DNA of 62,740 nt from an uncultured bacterium (lineage in GTDB: Bacteria; Planctomycetota; UBA1135; GCA-002686595): positions 1 through 62,740 of the forward strand of contig CALLKX010000029.1 in the NCBI GenBank assembly GCA_938083085.1, read 5' to 3'. The position numbers and the translations under genes are program-made. Shown here piece by piece: positions 30,132 to 38,933 of this stretch. The notes beneath the pieces were generated by a model. That model did not search any database and was not told the origin of the DNA. It was given only the letters and a program-made list of their open reading frames with translations. How positions within the stretch are numbered: the stretch's first letter is position 1; each line of letters starts with the position of its first letter.

Positions 30132-31577
30132 ATGGCTCAGCAGCAGAAGAAGAAGCGCTCCTTCAAGCAGAAGAAGCAGTACTTCAAGCAGAAGCAGACC
30201 GTCCAAAAGGGCACCGGCATCTACGTCGACTTCGACGAGGTCCCCCGGGACCTCGATGAGGAGCAGATCGACGAGCTCTACGCTGCCCTCCCGAAGACCC
30301 GGCGCAAGAAGCACCCCGAGCGCGACTTCGTCCCCGTCCAGGGGCTCAACCTCAACGAGCTCCACGAGCTCGCCGAAGAGGAGGAGCTCGACGGCTTCGT
30401 CGGACGGAACCGGCGTGACGCGCTCTGGGAGCTGGCACGCTTCTGGATCGAGAAGCACGAGGTCCTCCTCGCCGAGGGAACCCTCGACGTGCAGCCCGGC
30501 GGGCACCACTGGCTCCGCATCAGCTCCAACGATTACATCCCGGCGATGGAGGACGTCTACGTCCCCGCCTCGCTCGTGGAGAAGCACCAGCTGGAGCGCG
30601 GCATGCTTGTGCAGGGCAGGATCCGACCCGCCGCAGAGGGCGAGAAGTTCCTCGGCATCCACACCGTAGAGGCCGTCGACAGTCGCGACCCGGAGGAGGT
30701 CCTGGGCCGCGCGCCGTTCAAGGAGCTCGTCCCGATCTATCCTGACGAGCGCGTCATCCTCGAGGGGACGTCCGAGAACCCGCTCGAGATGCGCATCTGC
30801 GACCTGGTCACCCCCATCGGCCTCGGCCAGCGGGGCCTCATCGTCGCGCCACCCCGGACCGGCAAGACCGTGCTGCTCCACATGCTGGCGAAGTCGATGG
30901 TCCACTCCAACCCTCGGGCCAAGCTCATGATCCTCCTGGTGGATGAGCGGCCGGAGGAGGTCACCGACTTCACGCGATCGATCCACGGCGAGAACGTCGA
31001 GGTCATCAGCTCCACCTTCGACGAGCCCGCGGCGCGTCACCTTCAGGTGGCCGAGATGGTCATCGAGAAGGCCAAGTGTCTGGTGGAGGCCGGCGAAGAC
31101 GTGGTCATCCTGCTCGACTCGATCACCCGCCTCGCGCGGGCCGCCAACGTCGAGGCTCCGAGCAACGGCAAGCTCCTCTCCGGCGGCCTGGAGGCCACGG
31201 CCCTGGCCTTCCCGAAGCGCTTCTTCGGCGCGGCCCGCAACATCGAGCATGGCGGCTCACTGACGATCCTCGGCACCGCGCTGATCGAGACCGGCAGCAA
31301 GATGGACGAGGTCATCTTCGAGGAGTTCAAGGGCACCGGCAACATGGAGATCGTCCTGGACCGACGCCTCTCGGACCGGCGCATCTTCCCCGCCATCGAC
31401 ATCAACCGCTCGGGCACCCGGAAGGAGGAGCTCCTCTTCACCCCCGAGGAGATCGAGCGCGTGTGGATGCTCCGCAAGGTGCTCAACGAGCTCGACCCGG
31501 TGGAGGCGATGGAGATGCTCCTCGCGAAGATGGGCAAGACCTCGGTCAACGCCGAGTTCCTGATGACCGTCGGCTGA
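30132..31577 (+). CDS. rho: Transcription termination factor Rho
   Basis: 481 residues (E. coli 419). A Lys/Gln-rich N-terminal segment (QQQKKKRSFKQKKQYFKQKQ) and an acidic linker add ~70 residues before the Rho N-terminal helix bundle (LNLNELHELAEEEELDGFVG) and the RNA-binding cold-shock-like fold (GHHWLRISSNDYIPAMEDVYV). The ATPase domain has Walker A APPRTGKTVLL (Lys245), Walker B LMILLVDERPEEVTDF and the secondary RNA-binding Q/R loops. It is a hexameric RNA helicase that releases transcripts. Given few strong U-tract terminators in this window, Rho-dependent termination may be common here. Confidence 0.97.
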   Translation: MAQQQKKKRSFKQKKQYFKQKQTVQKGTGIYVDFDEVPRDLDEEQIDELYAALPKTRRKKHPERDFVPVQGLNLNELHELAEEEELDGFVGRNRRDALWELARFWIEKHEVLLAEGTLDVQPGGHHWLRISSNDYIPAMEDVYVPASLVEKHQLERGMLVQGRIRPAAEGEKFLGIHTVEAVDSRDPEEVLGRAPFKELVPIYPDERVILEGTSENPLEMRICDLVTPIGLGQRGLIVAPPRTGKTVLLHMLAKSMVHSNPRAKLMILLVDERPEEVTDFTRSIHGENVEVISSTFDEPAARHLQVAEMVIEKAKCLVEAGEDVVILLDSITRLARAANVEAPSNGKLLSGGLEATALAFPKRFFGAARNIEHGGSLTILGTALIETGSKMDEVIFEEFKGTGNMEIVLDRRLSDRRIFPAIDINRSGTRKEELLFTPEEIERVWMLRKVLNELDPVEAMEMLLAKMGKTSVNAEFLMTVG

Positions 31578-31653
31578 TCGCGAACGGCGGCGGGCCGGCG
31601 GCCGTGAGCTGACTGCCGACGGCGGTGGCCCGGCGGCTGTGGACTCCGCCGCC

Positions 31654-32673
31654 TCAGAGCTCCATGGGCGCGACCCCGCGGAGGGTCGCGCGCGACTCGG
31701 CCATCTCGCCGAGTCGATCCATGGCGAGGGCGATGCCCTCGAGCGTCTCTCGATCCCCTGTCAGCCCGGCCTCGAGGGCGGTGCGCCAGAGGCCGACGAG
31801 GTGGTCCGCGGCGTCGGTGCGCGTGGAGAGGTGCTTCCAGCGGAGCAGCAGCCGGTTGCGGGCCACGAGGGCGCGCGCGGCGGGAGCCTCCAGGAGCTCT
31901 CCGAGGCCATCTCCAAGGTCGAGGTGAAGCGCCTCGGCCCCCAGCACCTCCACCAGGCGCCGGCCCCGGCGACGGGCGCACATCGAGAGGTCCACGTCCT
32001 CCAGGGTCGCAGGACCGAAGAGCCGGTCGAAGCCGCCGAGGTCGAGGAACTCGCCGCGACGTACGAGCACTGCCGCGGAGGGGATCACCTCGACGTCGAC
32101 GGCCCGCTGGCCTCCGATCGAATTCACGGAGGCGGCACCCGCGGAGGCCTCGCTGTCCTCACGGACACGGAGCCAATCGTCCTCGAGCAGGACCACGCGA
32201 GCCGGGACGCGGGCCGGCGGCGAGTCCGGCGGTGAGTCCGGCGCCGCGGGCCTCAGGAGCGTCGGCGCCGCGGCGAAGATCGTCGGCTCCGCATGGAGCA
32301 CGTCGAGGAGGGCCGCGATCCCATCGGCGTCCATGAGGACGTCGTCATGCAACACGAGCAGGTGTGCCCCCACCGCGTCCCGCGCGCCGCGCATGACCGC
32401 TGGACCGAACCCGAGACTGCGCTCCGTACAGACGGTCCGGATGGAGACCTCGACGGATCCCCTGTCGAGGGTCGCGAGGATCTCAGGGAGGGCCGCCGCG
32501 GCGGCTCCCACGCCAGAATCATCCACCACCACGATCTCGGCTTCGCCCGCCTCCGGGGCTCGGGCTCGCAGAGCCACGAGCGCCTCACAGAGGCGGGGCA
32601 AGGAGCGCCCGAGTCGCTTCTGGTCCCCCCGCGTGGGAAGCACAACGGTGAGGTTCAGGCTCGAGCCCGTCAT
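31654..32673 (-). CDS. Glycosyltransferase family 2
   Basis: 339 residues, GT-A fold. N-terminus LNLTVVLPTRGDQKRLGRSL, nucleotide-sugar segment AEIVVVDDSG, DxD-type motif LVLHDDVLMDADGIAALL, and FLDLGGFDRLFGPATLEDVDLSMCARRRG, typical of GT2 enzymes of the rhamnosyl/galactosyl transferase type. It likely transfers sugar to a cell-surface glycan at the cytoplasmic membrane face. Its start overlaps the GT4 gene's stop by 4 bp (ATGA), forming a two-gene unit. Confidence 0.88.
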   Translation of the reverse strand: MTGSSLNLTVVLPTRGDQKRLGRSLPRLCEALVALRARAPEAGEAEIVVVDDSGVGAAAAALPEILATLDRGSVEVSIRTVCTERSLGFGPAVMRGARDAVGAHLLVLHDDVLMDADGIAALLDVLHAEPTIFAAAPTLLRPAAPDSPPDSPPARVPARVVLLEDDWLRVREDSEASAGAASVNSIGGQRAVDVEVIPSAAVLVRRGEFLDLGGFDRLFGPATLEDVDLSMCARRRGRRLVEVLGAEALHLDLGDGLGELLEAPAARALVARNRLLLRWKHLSTRTDAADHLVGLWRTALEAGLTGDRETLEGIALAMDRLGEMAESRATLRGVAPMEL

Positions 32674-34463
32674 GCCTGCACCCCCGTGCCATGGGCGGGG
32701 TCGGCCCCTCGGCCCAGGGCGAGCTGCTCTCGGCCTGCGGGGTCCTCTGCGGCGTCCTCTGCGGCGTCCTCTGCGGGCTCGGCAATGCCGAGGCCGCAGG
32801 GGCGCGGACGCGGCACCAGCCGGCCCTCCTCCTCCAGCGAGTCACCGACCAAGGGCAGGCCCTCGAGGGCTCCTTCCCCCGCGTCTGCGACGCGATCCGC
32901 CAGCGGGCCGCCACGGGCGATCGCCCGCGCCATGAGAGATGCGGTGTCCTCGGTGAGCCCGAAGGCCCCGCGGAGCTGCTCGAGGCCCAGCTCGACGCGA
33001 CCGAACAGTTCCCCGAAGGAAGCCCGGCCCACCTCCGCCAGCTCGGCCCGGAACTCCTGGACGTGGCGCGGACCATCATCGGCTCCAGGGGCCGGCCTCG
33101 AGGCCGCCAGCTCCTCGTAGGTCTGCAGCCACTCGCGGGCCTCGGCGTCGAGCCCCTTGAGGGCGCCGCCGCCAGCCTGCGCCACGGCGCGCTGCGACGC
33201 GGCCGCGCGCAGCTCTTCGAGGTGTCCGGTCCGATGGGCCAACGAGGCGAGAGCTCCGGCCAGCTGCCCCACGTCTCCAGGCTCCACCAGGATCGAGGAG
33301 GCCGGGGAGAGGAACTCCTCGAGGCCTGGAATCGAGGCGGCGATCACCGGGAGCCCGCTGGCCTGGGCCAGGCGCACGGACGCCGGCGCGAATTGCCCCC
33401 AACGCGCGGGGAAGACGAGCGCATCGGCGCCGCCGAGCGCGCGGGACGCGTCCAGGGCGCTCCGTCGGCACTCGAACTCGACGCCAAGGGCCTCGGCTCG
33501 CAGGGCGAGGGCCGAGTCCCGGGCAGGGTCGGTCGCCTCGAGGACGACGCGCAGCCCGGGCGCCTCTCGCCCCGGGGTCGCTAGCAGCTCCCGGAGCGCA
33601 TCGAGGAGGAGATCCAACCCCTCCAAGGGGCAGCTGCTGCCCATGAAGAGCAGGCTCGACCTGGTCCCTTCAACCTCGGGCTCGCCTGGGCGCAGGGCCA
33701 CCGGCTCGACCCCCGGGAGCCGGGGCGTGAACGCCCGCCCGACGGTCGCCGAGAGCTGGCGCGCGAGCATGCGCGATGCGGCGAAGCGGCGGTCCACCGT
33801 GGAGAGCACGCTCCGCTTGTGGGCACGGTCCGCCTGGACCCGCTCCCGCGCAGCGCTGATCCTCGCCTCGAGCTCTGGCCGCGCCGCGAGGTCGGCGGCG
33901 TCTCCGTGAAGCAACAAGCGGAGCAGGACTCTCTCGCCAGGGTTCACCGGCCCCCCGCCCCCGCCGGGGGCCGAGGGGCACATCTCCCTGGCGACCACGC
34001 CGCGAGCCTCAGCCTCGCAGTCCCCGAGCTCGAAGGGAGCCAGGTCAGGCAGGGTCAGCGTCAGCTGATCGTGGGCCGGCCACGGGTCACGGGCGCAGTA
34101 GACCGTGGGGAGCTCCCGCTCTCGAGCCTCCCCCAAGATCGACGGGCCGAAGGCCGCGATCGACTCGAAGTGGCAGACCGCGGGATGCTCCCGGTCGAGG
34201 AAGGCCCCGAAGGCCGCTGCCAGCTCAGAGGCGGTCTCGCTCCCATCCACCGCCACGGACGTGACACCGAGCGCCTTGTCGGCGCCCTTCACCGGGACCT
34301 GCCTGCGCCGCTGGGTCAACCGGCGCCGTGTGCACGCCTCGAGCGTGAAGACCTCCACCTCGAGCCCTGCGCGAGCGAGCGCCGAGGCGAGGCCCCGCGC
34401 ATGGGACCGGAGCCGCAGCGTCGCATCGGATCGGAGTTCATGGGAGACGAGGGCCACGCGCAT
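32670..34463 (-). CDS. GT4-like glycosyltransferase with a long C-terminal extension
   Basis: 597 residues from ATG 34463 (MRVALVSHELRSDATLRLRS). The GT-B fold shows an N-terminal nucleotide-like domain and a C-terminal donor domain (LLFMGSSCPLEGLDLLLDAL, ADALVFPARWGQFAPASVRL, QASGLPVIAASIPGLEEFLS). After the GT core (~460 residues) comes a ~130-residue helical extension (EFRAELAEVGRASFGELFGR...) and an acidic EDAA-repeat tail encoded by 12-bp repeats. It is coupled to the downstream GT2 gene, probably for the same surface polysaccharide. The canonical E-x7-E motif appears weak, so activity is likely but not certain. Confidence 0.8.
   Translation of the reverse strand: MRVALVSHELRSDATLRLRSHARGLASALARAGLEVEVFTLEACTRRRLTQRRRQVPVKGADKALGVTSVAVDGSETASELAAAFGAFLDREHPAVCHFESIAAFGPSILGEARERELPTVYCARDPWPAHDQLTLTLPDLAPFELGDCEAEARGVVAREMCPSAPGGGGGPVNPGERVLLRLLLHGDAADLAARPELEARISAARERVQADRAHKRSVLSTVDRRFAASRMLARQLSATVGRAFTPRLPGVEPVALRPGEPEVEGTRSSLLFMGSSCPLEGLDLLLDALRELLATPGREAPGLRVVLEATDPARDSALALRAEALGVEFECRRSALDASRALGGADALVFPARWGQFAPASVRLAQASGLPVIAASIPGLEEFLSPASSILVEPGDVGQLAGALASLAHRTGHLEELRAAASQRAVAQAGGGALKGLDAEAREWLQTYEELAASRPAPGADDGPRHVQEFRAELAEVGRASFGELFGRVELGLEQLRGAFGLTEDTASLMARAIARGGPLADRVADAGEGALEGLPLVGDSLEEEGRLVPRPRPCGLGIAEPAEDAAEDAAEDPAGREQLALGRGADPAHGTGVQA
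32739..32774 (-). repeat. 12-bp tandem repeat, 3 units
   Basis: Three 12-mers with core GTCCTCTGCGG, on the minus strand encoding AEDA-AEDA-AEDP near the C-terminus of the GT4-like protein. The unit resembles the array at 5800-5835 although the encoded peptide and strand differ. Confidence 0.8.
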
Positions 34464-34560
34464 GGCCTGACTATAGAGGGAACTCGGCGGCCCGGCACGG
34501 GCCTCTGGTCGCCGCGCGCTCCGGCCCTGCCTGGCCCTTGGTCTCAAGGGCCCCGATTTC

Positions 34561-34710
34561 GCGAACGATGGCCTCGCGGACGATGGCCTCGCCGATGAGA
34601 GGCTCCAGGGCGATGGCCTCGCGGACGACGGGCTCTTCAGCCGAGGGCTCTCCCGCTTCGGCCCTTCCGCCCCAGGCTCTTGCGAGGCAAGCCCTTGCGA
34701 AGCGGGCTCT
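34561..34710. repeat. 15-bp tandem repeat, 10 units, intergenic
   Basis: Ten consecutive 15-mers start at 34561 and keep exact 15-bp spacing to 34710, with consensus GCGGACGATGGCCTC decaying toward the right. They occupy most of the 436-bp space (34464-34899) between two minus-strand genes. One plus frame reads ANDGL-ADDGL-ADERL-QGDGL-ADDGL. No start codon or gene-like context supports a protein; otherwise the space holds only the next array. Confidence 0.85.
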
Positions 34711-34750
34711 TCCAGAGCTATCGCCTGGGGCCTCGTTTGGCGGCCCCTGA

Positions 34751-34810
34751 CTCATCCGGAAGGGGCTCATCCGGAAGGGGCCCCTTCGGGAACTGGACCT
34801 TCGGGAACAG
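34751..34810. repeat. Second 15-bp tandem array, 4 units
   Basis: Two identical 15-mers CTCATCCGGAAGGGG (34751, 34766) are followed by two related ones (34781, 34796) with CCTTCGGGAAC cores. The same period as the array 40 bp to the left, but a different unit. Confidence 0.75.
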
Positions 34811-34899
34811 GGCGATCCTTCGGCACGGCTCCATCGAGCGCCAAGACAGCACGTGTGGCCGCGGTCAGCGCCGGCGGGCCCAGGCCACGTGAGGTCAGG

Positions 34900-35724
34900 T
34901 CAGGACATGAACGCCCCGCCGTTCATGTCCAGGGTCTGCCCGGTCACGCCCTGGGCATCGGCTGATGTCAGCCAAGCCACGAGCCCAGCGATTTCCTCTG
35001 GCCGCCCCATGCGCCCCAGCGGAACGTCCTTCATGGCGATGGCCAGGGCCTCAGCCTGGCCGATCCCCATGGCGGCGGCCATCCCGTCGAGCCCCTCCCG
35101 TGCCATGTCCGTGTCCACCCACCCGGGGGCCACGGCGTTGACCTGCACATTGAGCGGCGCCAGCTCGGCCGCCATGGCGCGCACCAGCCCGCTCACCCCA
35201 GCCTTGGAGGCGCAGTAGCCGGAATAGCCCGCGACGCCGATGCGGGCGAGGATCGAAGACACGGCCAGGAGGTGTCGCCGGGGTCCACCCTCGTGGGCGT
35301 CGGGCGCCTCGGCCGACAGGTGCTCCAGCGCAGCCCGGAAGAACCGATAGGTCCCGCCAAGGTTGGTGCTCACGAGGTCGTCGAAGCGGTCCGCCGCGCC
35401 CTCCTCTTGGAAGCACGGCCCGTTCGGCCCCCCCACCCCGGCGTTCGAGATCGCCACGTCCACGGGCCCGAACCCCTCGACGGCGCGGGCCATCGAGGAT
35501 CGGACGGACTCGCGGTCCCTGACATCGCAGGCGTGGGCCGCGAGAGCTCCGGGTCCTTCGCACAGGGCAATGGTCGCCTCGAGCGCGCTCACCCGACGGC
35601 CGAGGAGCGACACCCGGGCTCCGTCCGCGGCGAAGCGAAGCGCGATCGCGCGCCCGATCCCCGAGCCGGCACCTGTCAGGACGACGTGCCGACCGAGGGC
35701 GGGGGATGCTCCGAGCCCGCTCAC
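34900..35724 (-). CDS. Short-chain dehydrogenase/reductase (SDR)
   Basis: 274 residues from GTG 35724. Classical SDR motifs: TGAGSGIG cofactor loop near the N-terminus, CDVRDRESV (Asp of the adenine pocket), SNAGVGG (NAG), catalytic Ser in LAVSSILARIG with GYSGYCASKAG (YxxxK), then VAPGWVDTDMA. Arg in LLGRR after beta-2 suggests NADP(H) preference. It is similar to FabG-like 3-oxoacyl reductases, but the substrate is not predictable. It starts 4 bp after the thioredoxin reductase stop, so the two form a transcription unit. Confidence 0.9.
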   Translation of the reverse strand: MSGLGASPALGRHVVLTGAGSGIGRAIALRFAADGARVSLLGRRVSALEATIALCEGPGALAAHACDVRDRESVRSSMARAVEGFGPVDVAISNAGVGGPNGPCFQEEGAADRFDDLVSTNLGGTYRFFRAALEHLSAEAPDAHEGGPRRHLLAVSSILARIGVAGYSGYCASKAGVSGLVRAMAAELAPLNVQVNAVAPGWVDTDMAREGLDGMAAAMGIGQAEALAIAMKDVPLGRMGRPEEIAGLVAWLTSADAQGVTGQTLDMNGGAFMS

Positions 35725-35728
35725 GGGA

Positions 35729-36685
35729 TCAGGACGCGGCGGCTTCCGCCGGCGCGTGCGCCTGGTTCTCCAACCAGCGCTCGGCGTCGATGGCGGCCAT
35801 GCACCCCGAGCCAGCTGCGGTGATCGCCTGGCGGTAGGTGTGGTCCATCAGGTCGCCGCAGGCGAAGACCCCCTCCACCGAGGTGTAGGTCCCATCGTGC
35901 ACGAGGACGTATCCGTTCTCGTCCGTATCGAGCTGGTCCTTGAAGTACTGGGAGTTCGGCACGTGACCGATGGCGACGAAGACACCGTCCGTCTCGAACT
36001 CCTTCTTCTCGCCGGTGCGCGTGTCCTCGAGGATGACCGCTCGGACCTTGCCGTCGTCACCCGCGACGATGTCGTCCACGGCCTGGTTGAGCTCCCATTC
36101 GATCTTCGGGTTTGCGCGGGCGCGGTCGAGCATGATCTGCGACGAGCGGAACTCCTCACGGCGGTGGACCACGGTGACCTTCGAGGCGAAGCGGGTGAGG
36201 TAGTTGGCCTCCTCCATGGCGGAGTCCCCTCCCCCGACCACGATGATCTCCTTGTCCGGGAAGAACGCACCGTCGCAGGTCGCGCAGGCCGACACGCCCA
36301 TGCCCATCAGCTTGGACTCGTTCTCCAACCCGAGCAGGCGCGCCGAGGCGCCCGTCGAGAGGATGATGGAGTTGGCCTTGAACTCGCCGAAGTCGCTCTT
36401 GATCGTGAAGGGCCGCTGGGAGAAGTCGAACTCGACGATCTCCTCGAACTTGATCTCCGTTCCGAAGCGCTCGGCCTGGGCCTTGAACTGCTCCATCATC
36501 TCCGGGCCCATGACGCCGTCGGGGTAGCCGGGGAAGTTCTCGACGTCCGTCGTGATGGTCAGCTGACCGCCAGGCTGCATTCCCTGAAAGAGCACGGGCT
36601 TCAGGTTGGCGCGCGCGGCGTAGATGGCGGCGGTGTATCCGGCAGGGCCGGACCCGATGATGATGACGTCGTGGACTTCGCTCAT
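35729..36685 (-). CDS. trxB: Thioredoxin-disulfide reductase
   Basis: 318 residues from ATG 36685 ([20 protein letters not shown]); the longer frame upstream is low complexity. FAD-binding GSGPAG (11-16), redox-active SACATC (Cys134, Cys137), NADPH-binding [12 protein letters not shown], and the C-terminal FAD motif VFACGDLMD. It reduces thioredoxin with NADPH, feeding cytoplasmic reductases and, through membrane carriers, possibly the exported thiol proteins seen at 11-13 kb. Length is the family norm. No thioredoxin gene is adjacent. Confidence 0.96.
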   Translation of the reverse strand: MSEVHDVIIIGSGPAGYTAAIYAARANLKPVLFQGMQPGGQLTITTDVENFPGYPDGVMGPEMMEQFKAQAERFGTEIKFEEIVEFDFSQRPFTIKSDFGEFKANSIILSTGASARLLGLENESKLMGMGVSACATCDGAFFPDKEIIVVGGGDSAMEEANYLTRFASKVTVVHRREEFRSSQIMLDRARANPKIEWELNQAVDDIVAGDDGKVRAVILEDTRTGEKKEFETDGVFVAIGHVPNSQYFKDQLDTDENGYVLVHDGTYTSVEGVFACGDLMDHTYRQAITAAGSGCMAAIDAERWLENQAHAPAEAAAS

Positions 36686-36862
36686 GGCTTGCGGCCGGTC
36701 GGAGGACCGGCGGAGGGTGGAGTGCTCGCCTTGCCGCCGATGACGGCACGCGAACGCTGCGGGTCGTTGGAAGTGTAGGACTGCCGGGCCGAGGCACAAG
36801 GACCGCCTCGGTCCCGGGGCTCCAGGCTGGGACTTCCATGATGGCCGTCATAGGCTCGGGGA

Positions 36863-37903
36863 ATGACGGGAAGCCACCATCCGATCGGCGACGACTGGTC
36901 GGCCGCGATCTCAGACCTTTGCGAGAGCATCCGCGGGCCCGTGCGCCACGGGCTAGCGGAGGTCGCCGCTGGCCGCGCCTCCCTGGACTCAGTGGCCGAG
37001 GCGGTGAGCGTTGGCGCCGGCGATGTGACCTTCGCCATCGACGTGGTCGCGGAGGATCAGGTCACCCGATGGCTCCATCGGGAGGCCTCGAGCCGCCCGG
37101 TGTCCCTCATGACCGAGGACGCCGGCTGGCGACACATGGGGCCCAGCCCCGACGGGTCAGCGGTGGAGCTGCCCGGGTTTGACCACGGCGGCCCGCGGAT
37201 CGCCCTCGACCCGATCGACGGGACCCGCAACATCATGCACGACCTTCGATCCGCGTGGATCGTGGTCTCCATGGCTGGACCTGGCGCCGGGGCACCGCGC
37301 TTCGCCGACCTCGAGCTTGGAGTGCTGTCTGAGATCCCCGACACGCGCGCCGCAGTGGCGCGCGAACTCATCGCCCGACGTGGCGGCGGCGCATCGACCC
37401 TGGAGCTCCATCTCGAGAGTGGCGAGGCGTCGGGTCAGCGCGCCCTCGTAGCCGACAGCGCTCGACGCCTGGACGGGGGCTACTTCCCGTTCTTCGGCTT
37501 CCACGCCGCCCTCCGGCCCCACGCCCAGCGACTCGCCGCTGACGTGGCGCGGCGGGTCGCGGAGGAGCACGGCGCGGACCAGTCCACCATGTTCGACGAC
37601 CAGTACATCTCGAGCGGCGGGCAGCTCGCTCTCCTCGCGCTCGGCCGCTATCGAGCGATCGTCGACGCCAGAGGGGAGATCGGCGATCGGACAGGGGATC
37701 CCAGGCAGACCTGCAAGCCGTACGACATGGCGGGGGCGGCGCTCATCGCCCGGGAGGCGGGCTGCGTGGTGGTGCGCCCCGATGGCTCCCCCCTCGACTT
37801 CGAACTCGACACGGACACGACGGTCGACTTCGCGGGCTTCCACAACCTGGCGACGGCCGGCGCCCTCCTCCCCGCGCTGCGGGAGGCGCTGGCGGACCTC
37901 TAG
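36863..37903 (+). CDS. Inositol-monophosphatase-family phosphatase
   Basis: 346 residues from ATG 36863. Metal-binding signatures are LMTEDAG (family EE/ED), ALDPIDGTRNIMH (Asp116-Thr121) and the C-terminal CKPYDMAGAALIAREAGC (family WD-x-AAG). The family (Li+-sensitive phosphatases) includes inositol monophosphatase, CysQ and fructose-bisphosphatase relatives; at 346 residues this one is longer than the ~260-residue IMPases and the substrate is open. It diverges from trxB and converges on the M28 gene with a 4-bp gap. Confidence 0.85.
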   Translation: MTGSHHPIGDDWSAAISDLCESIRGPVRHGLAEVAAGRASLDSVAEAVSVGAGDVTFAIDVVAEDQVTRWLHREASSRPVSLMTEDAGWRHMGPSPDGSAVELPGFDHGGPRIALDPIDGTRNIMHDLRSAWIVVSMAGPGAGAPRFADLELGVLSEIPDTRAAVARELIARRGGGASTLELHLESGEASGQRALVADSARRLDGGYFPFFGFHAALRPHAQRLAADVARRVAEEHGADQSTMFDDQYISSGGQLALLALGRYRAIVDARGEIGDRTGDPRQTCKPYDMAGAALIAREAGCVVVRPDGSPLDFELDTDTTVDFAGFHNLATAGALLPALREALADL

Positions 37904-37907
37904 ACCG

Positions 37908-38933
37908 TCAACGGCTCGCCTGCTCAGCGACGACCCCGGCCAGCGCCCTCACCCGCTCGGCCATGGCCCGGAAGTTGAGGACCTGAGGGATGTCGCCTGC
38001 GGTGCGGATCTCGGGCATCCGCTGCCCGCCGGTATCCGAGATCACCAGGGCAGGGATCGACGCGGCCCGGAACGGCGCCTCGTCTGCGATGGGAACGCCG
38101 GGCGCCCAGGAGGGCAGCGCAAAGCCACGGGCCGGGAGGTCGGTCTGACGGCCCCAGCTCGCGAGCAGGTCTGCGGTGGCCCGCCGATCTCCGACCCCGC
38201 CGTGGATCGCGACCCAGTCCGCCACATCGGGAACGGCGAGACTCCAGGGGAAGTTGACCCGGTGAGAGCCCTCCAGGTCCGACCAGCTCCCGAAGCTGGA
38301 GAGGAGCAGCGCCAGCTCGAGCTCCCCCCCATTGGGCAGGAGCTCTGCCTGGCGCTCCTCGCTCGAGAAGTCCTCCAGCCAGGCTGCGGCACCGGCCATC
38401 GGCTTGCCGTGGTTCGGGCGCTCCCCGTTGTCGAAGAAGGCGAAGAGCACGGTCCGCTCAAAGGCCTTCCCCCGAAGCTCCCCAGCGACGCCCTCGAGGG
38501 CCGCCACGGCGCTGGCCGAGGCGTTGGCGCAGGGGCTCTTCCCGAGCGAGTCGAAGTGAGCTCCGACGAGGATCGCCCCGGGCCCCCGGCCCGGGAGCAC
38601 GCCGATGAAGTTGCGGCCCGAGACGGACTCGACGGTGTAGGCGTGTTCCACCAGGCGGAGCCCCGCGCCGAGGACCGCCTGTCGAAGGTAGTCTTCGAGC
38701 GCCTCTTGCCGCGGTGAGTTGCGCGAGGTGCGGCACCCGATGTCGCCGCTCTGGAAGATCACGCTGTCCTCCAGGGCATCAGCGAATGCGTCTCCCTCCG
38801 CCACTGCGTTCGAGGACCCCGATCGCCCGACGGGCTCGAGCCCCACCGTGTGGACCACGCCTAGCCCGGCCAGCGCCGCCAGCGAGGCTGCTGAGATGAG
38901 AGGGGTGAACCGGCGGCGGACCAGGCCGCTCAC
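37908..38933 (-). CDS. M28-family peptidase homologue lacking metal ligands
   Basis: 341 residues from GTG 38933, giving a signal-anchor N-terminus (MSGLVRRRFTPLISAASLAALAGLG); upstream starts are possible. The fold matches M28 (ILVGAHFDSLGKSPCANASASAVAALEGVA). The bridging-metal block, normally GADDNASG, reads CANASA; the di-acidic motif reads FDNGER with one acid; and the terminal SDH-x-PF motif reads ADEAPF, with Glu in place of the zinc-binding His. His126-x-Asp128 is kept. An active two-zinc site looks unlikely. Probably exported, possibly a binding protein. Confidence 0.72.
   Translation of the reverse strand: MSGLVRRRFTPLISAASLAALAGLGVVHTVGLEPVGRSGSSNAVAEGDAFADALEDSVIFQSGDIGCRTSRNSPRQEALEDYLRQAVLGAGLRLVEHAYTVESVSGRNFIGVLPGRGPGAILVGAHFDSLGKSPCANASASAVAALEGVAGELRGKAFERTVLFAFFDNGERPNHGKPMAGAAAWLEDFSSEERQAELLPNGGELELALLLSSFGSWSDLEGSHRVNFPWSLAVPDVADWVAIHGGVGDRRATADLLASWGRQTDLPARGFALPSWAPGVPIADEAPFRAASIPALVISDTGGQRMPEIRTAGDIPQVLNFRAMAERVRALAGVVAEQASR

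Noticed and set aside
29511..31250. 579-codon minus-strand frame opposite coaE and rho
   Set aside because: Leu/Val/Glu-rich shadow of two well-recognised plus-strand genes.
34471..34770. Minus-strand frame through the 15-bp repeats (REAIV-type pentads)
   Set aside because: All frames through an exact 15-bp GC-rich array stay open; no gene-like flanks or start signal.
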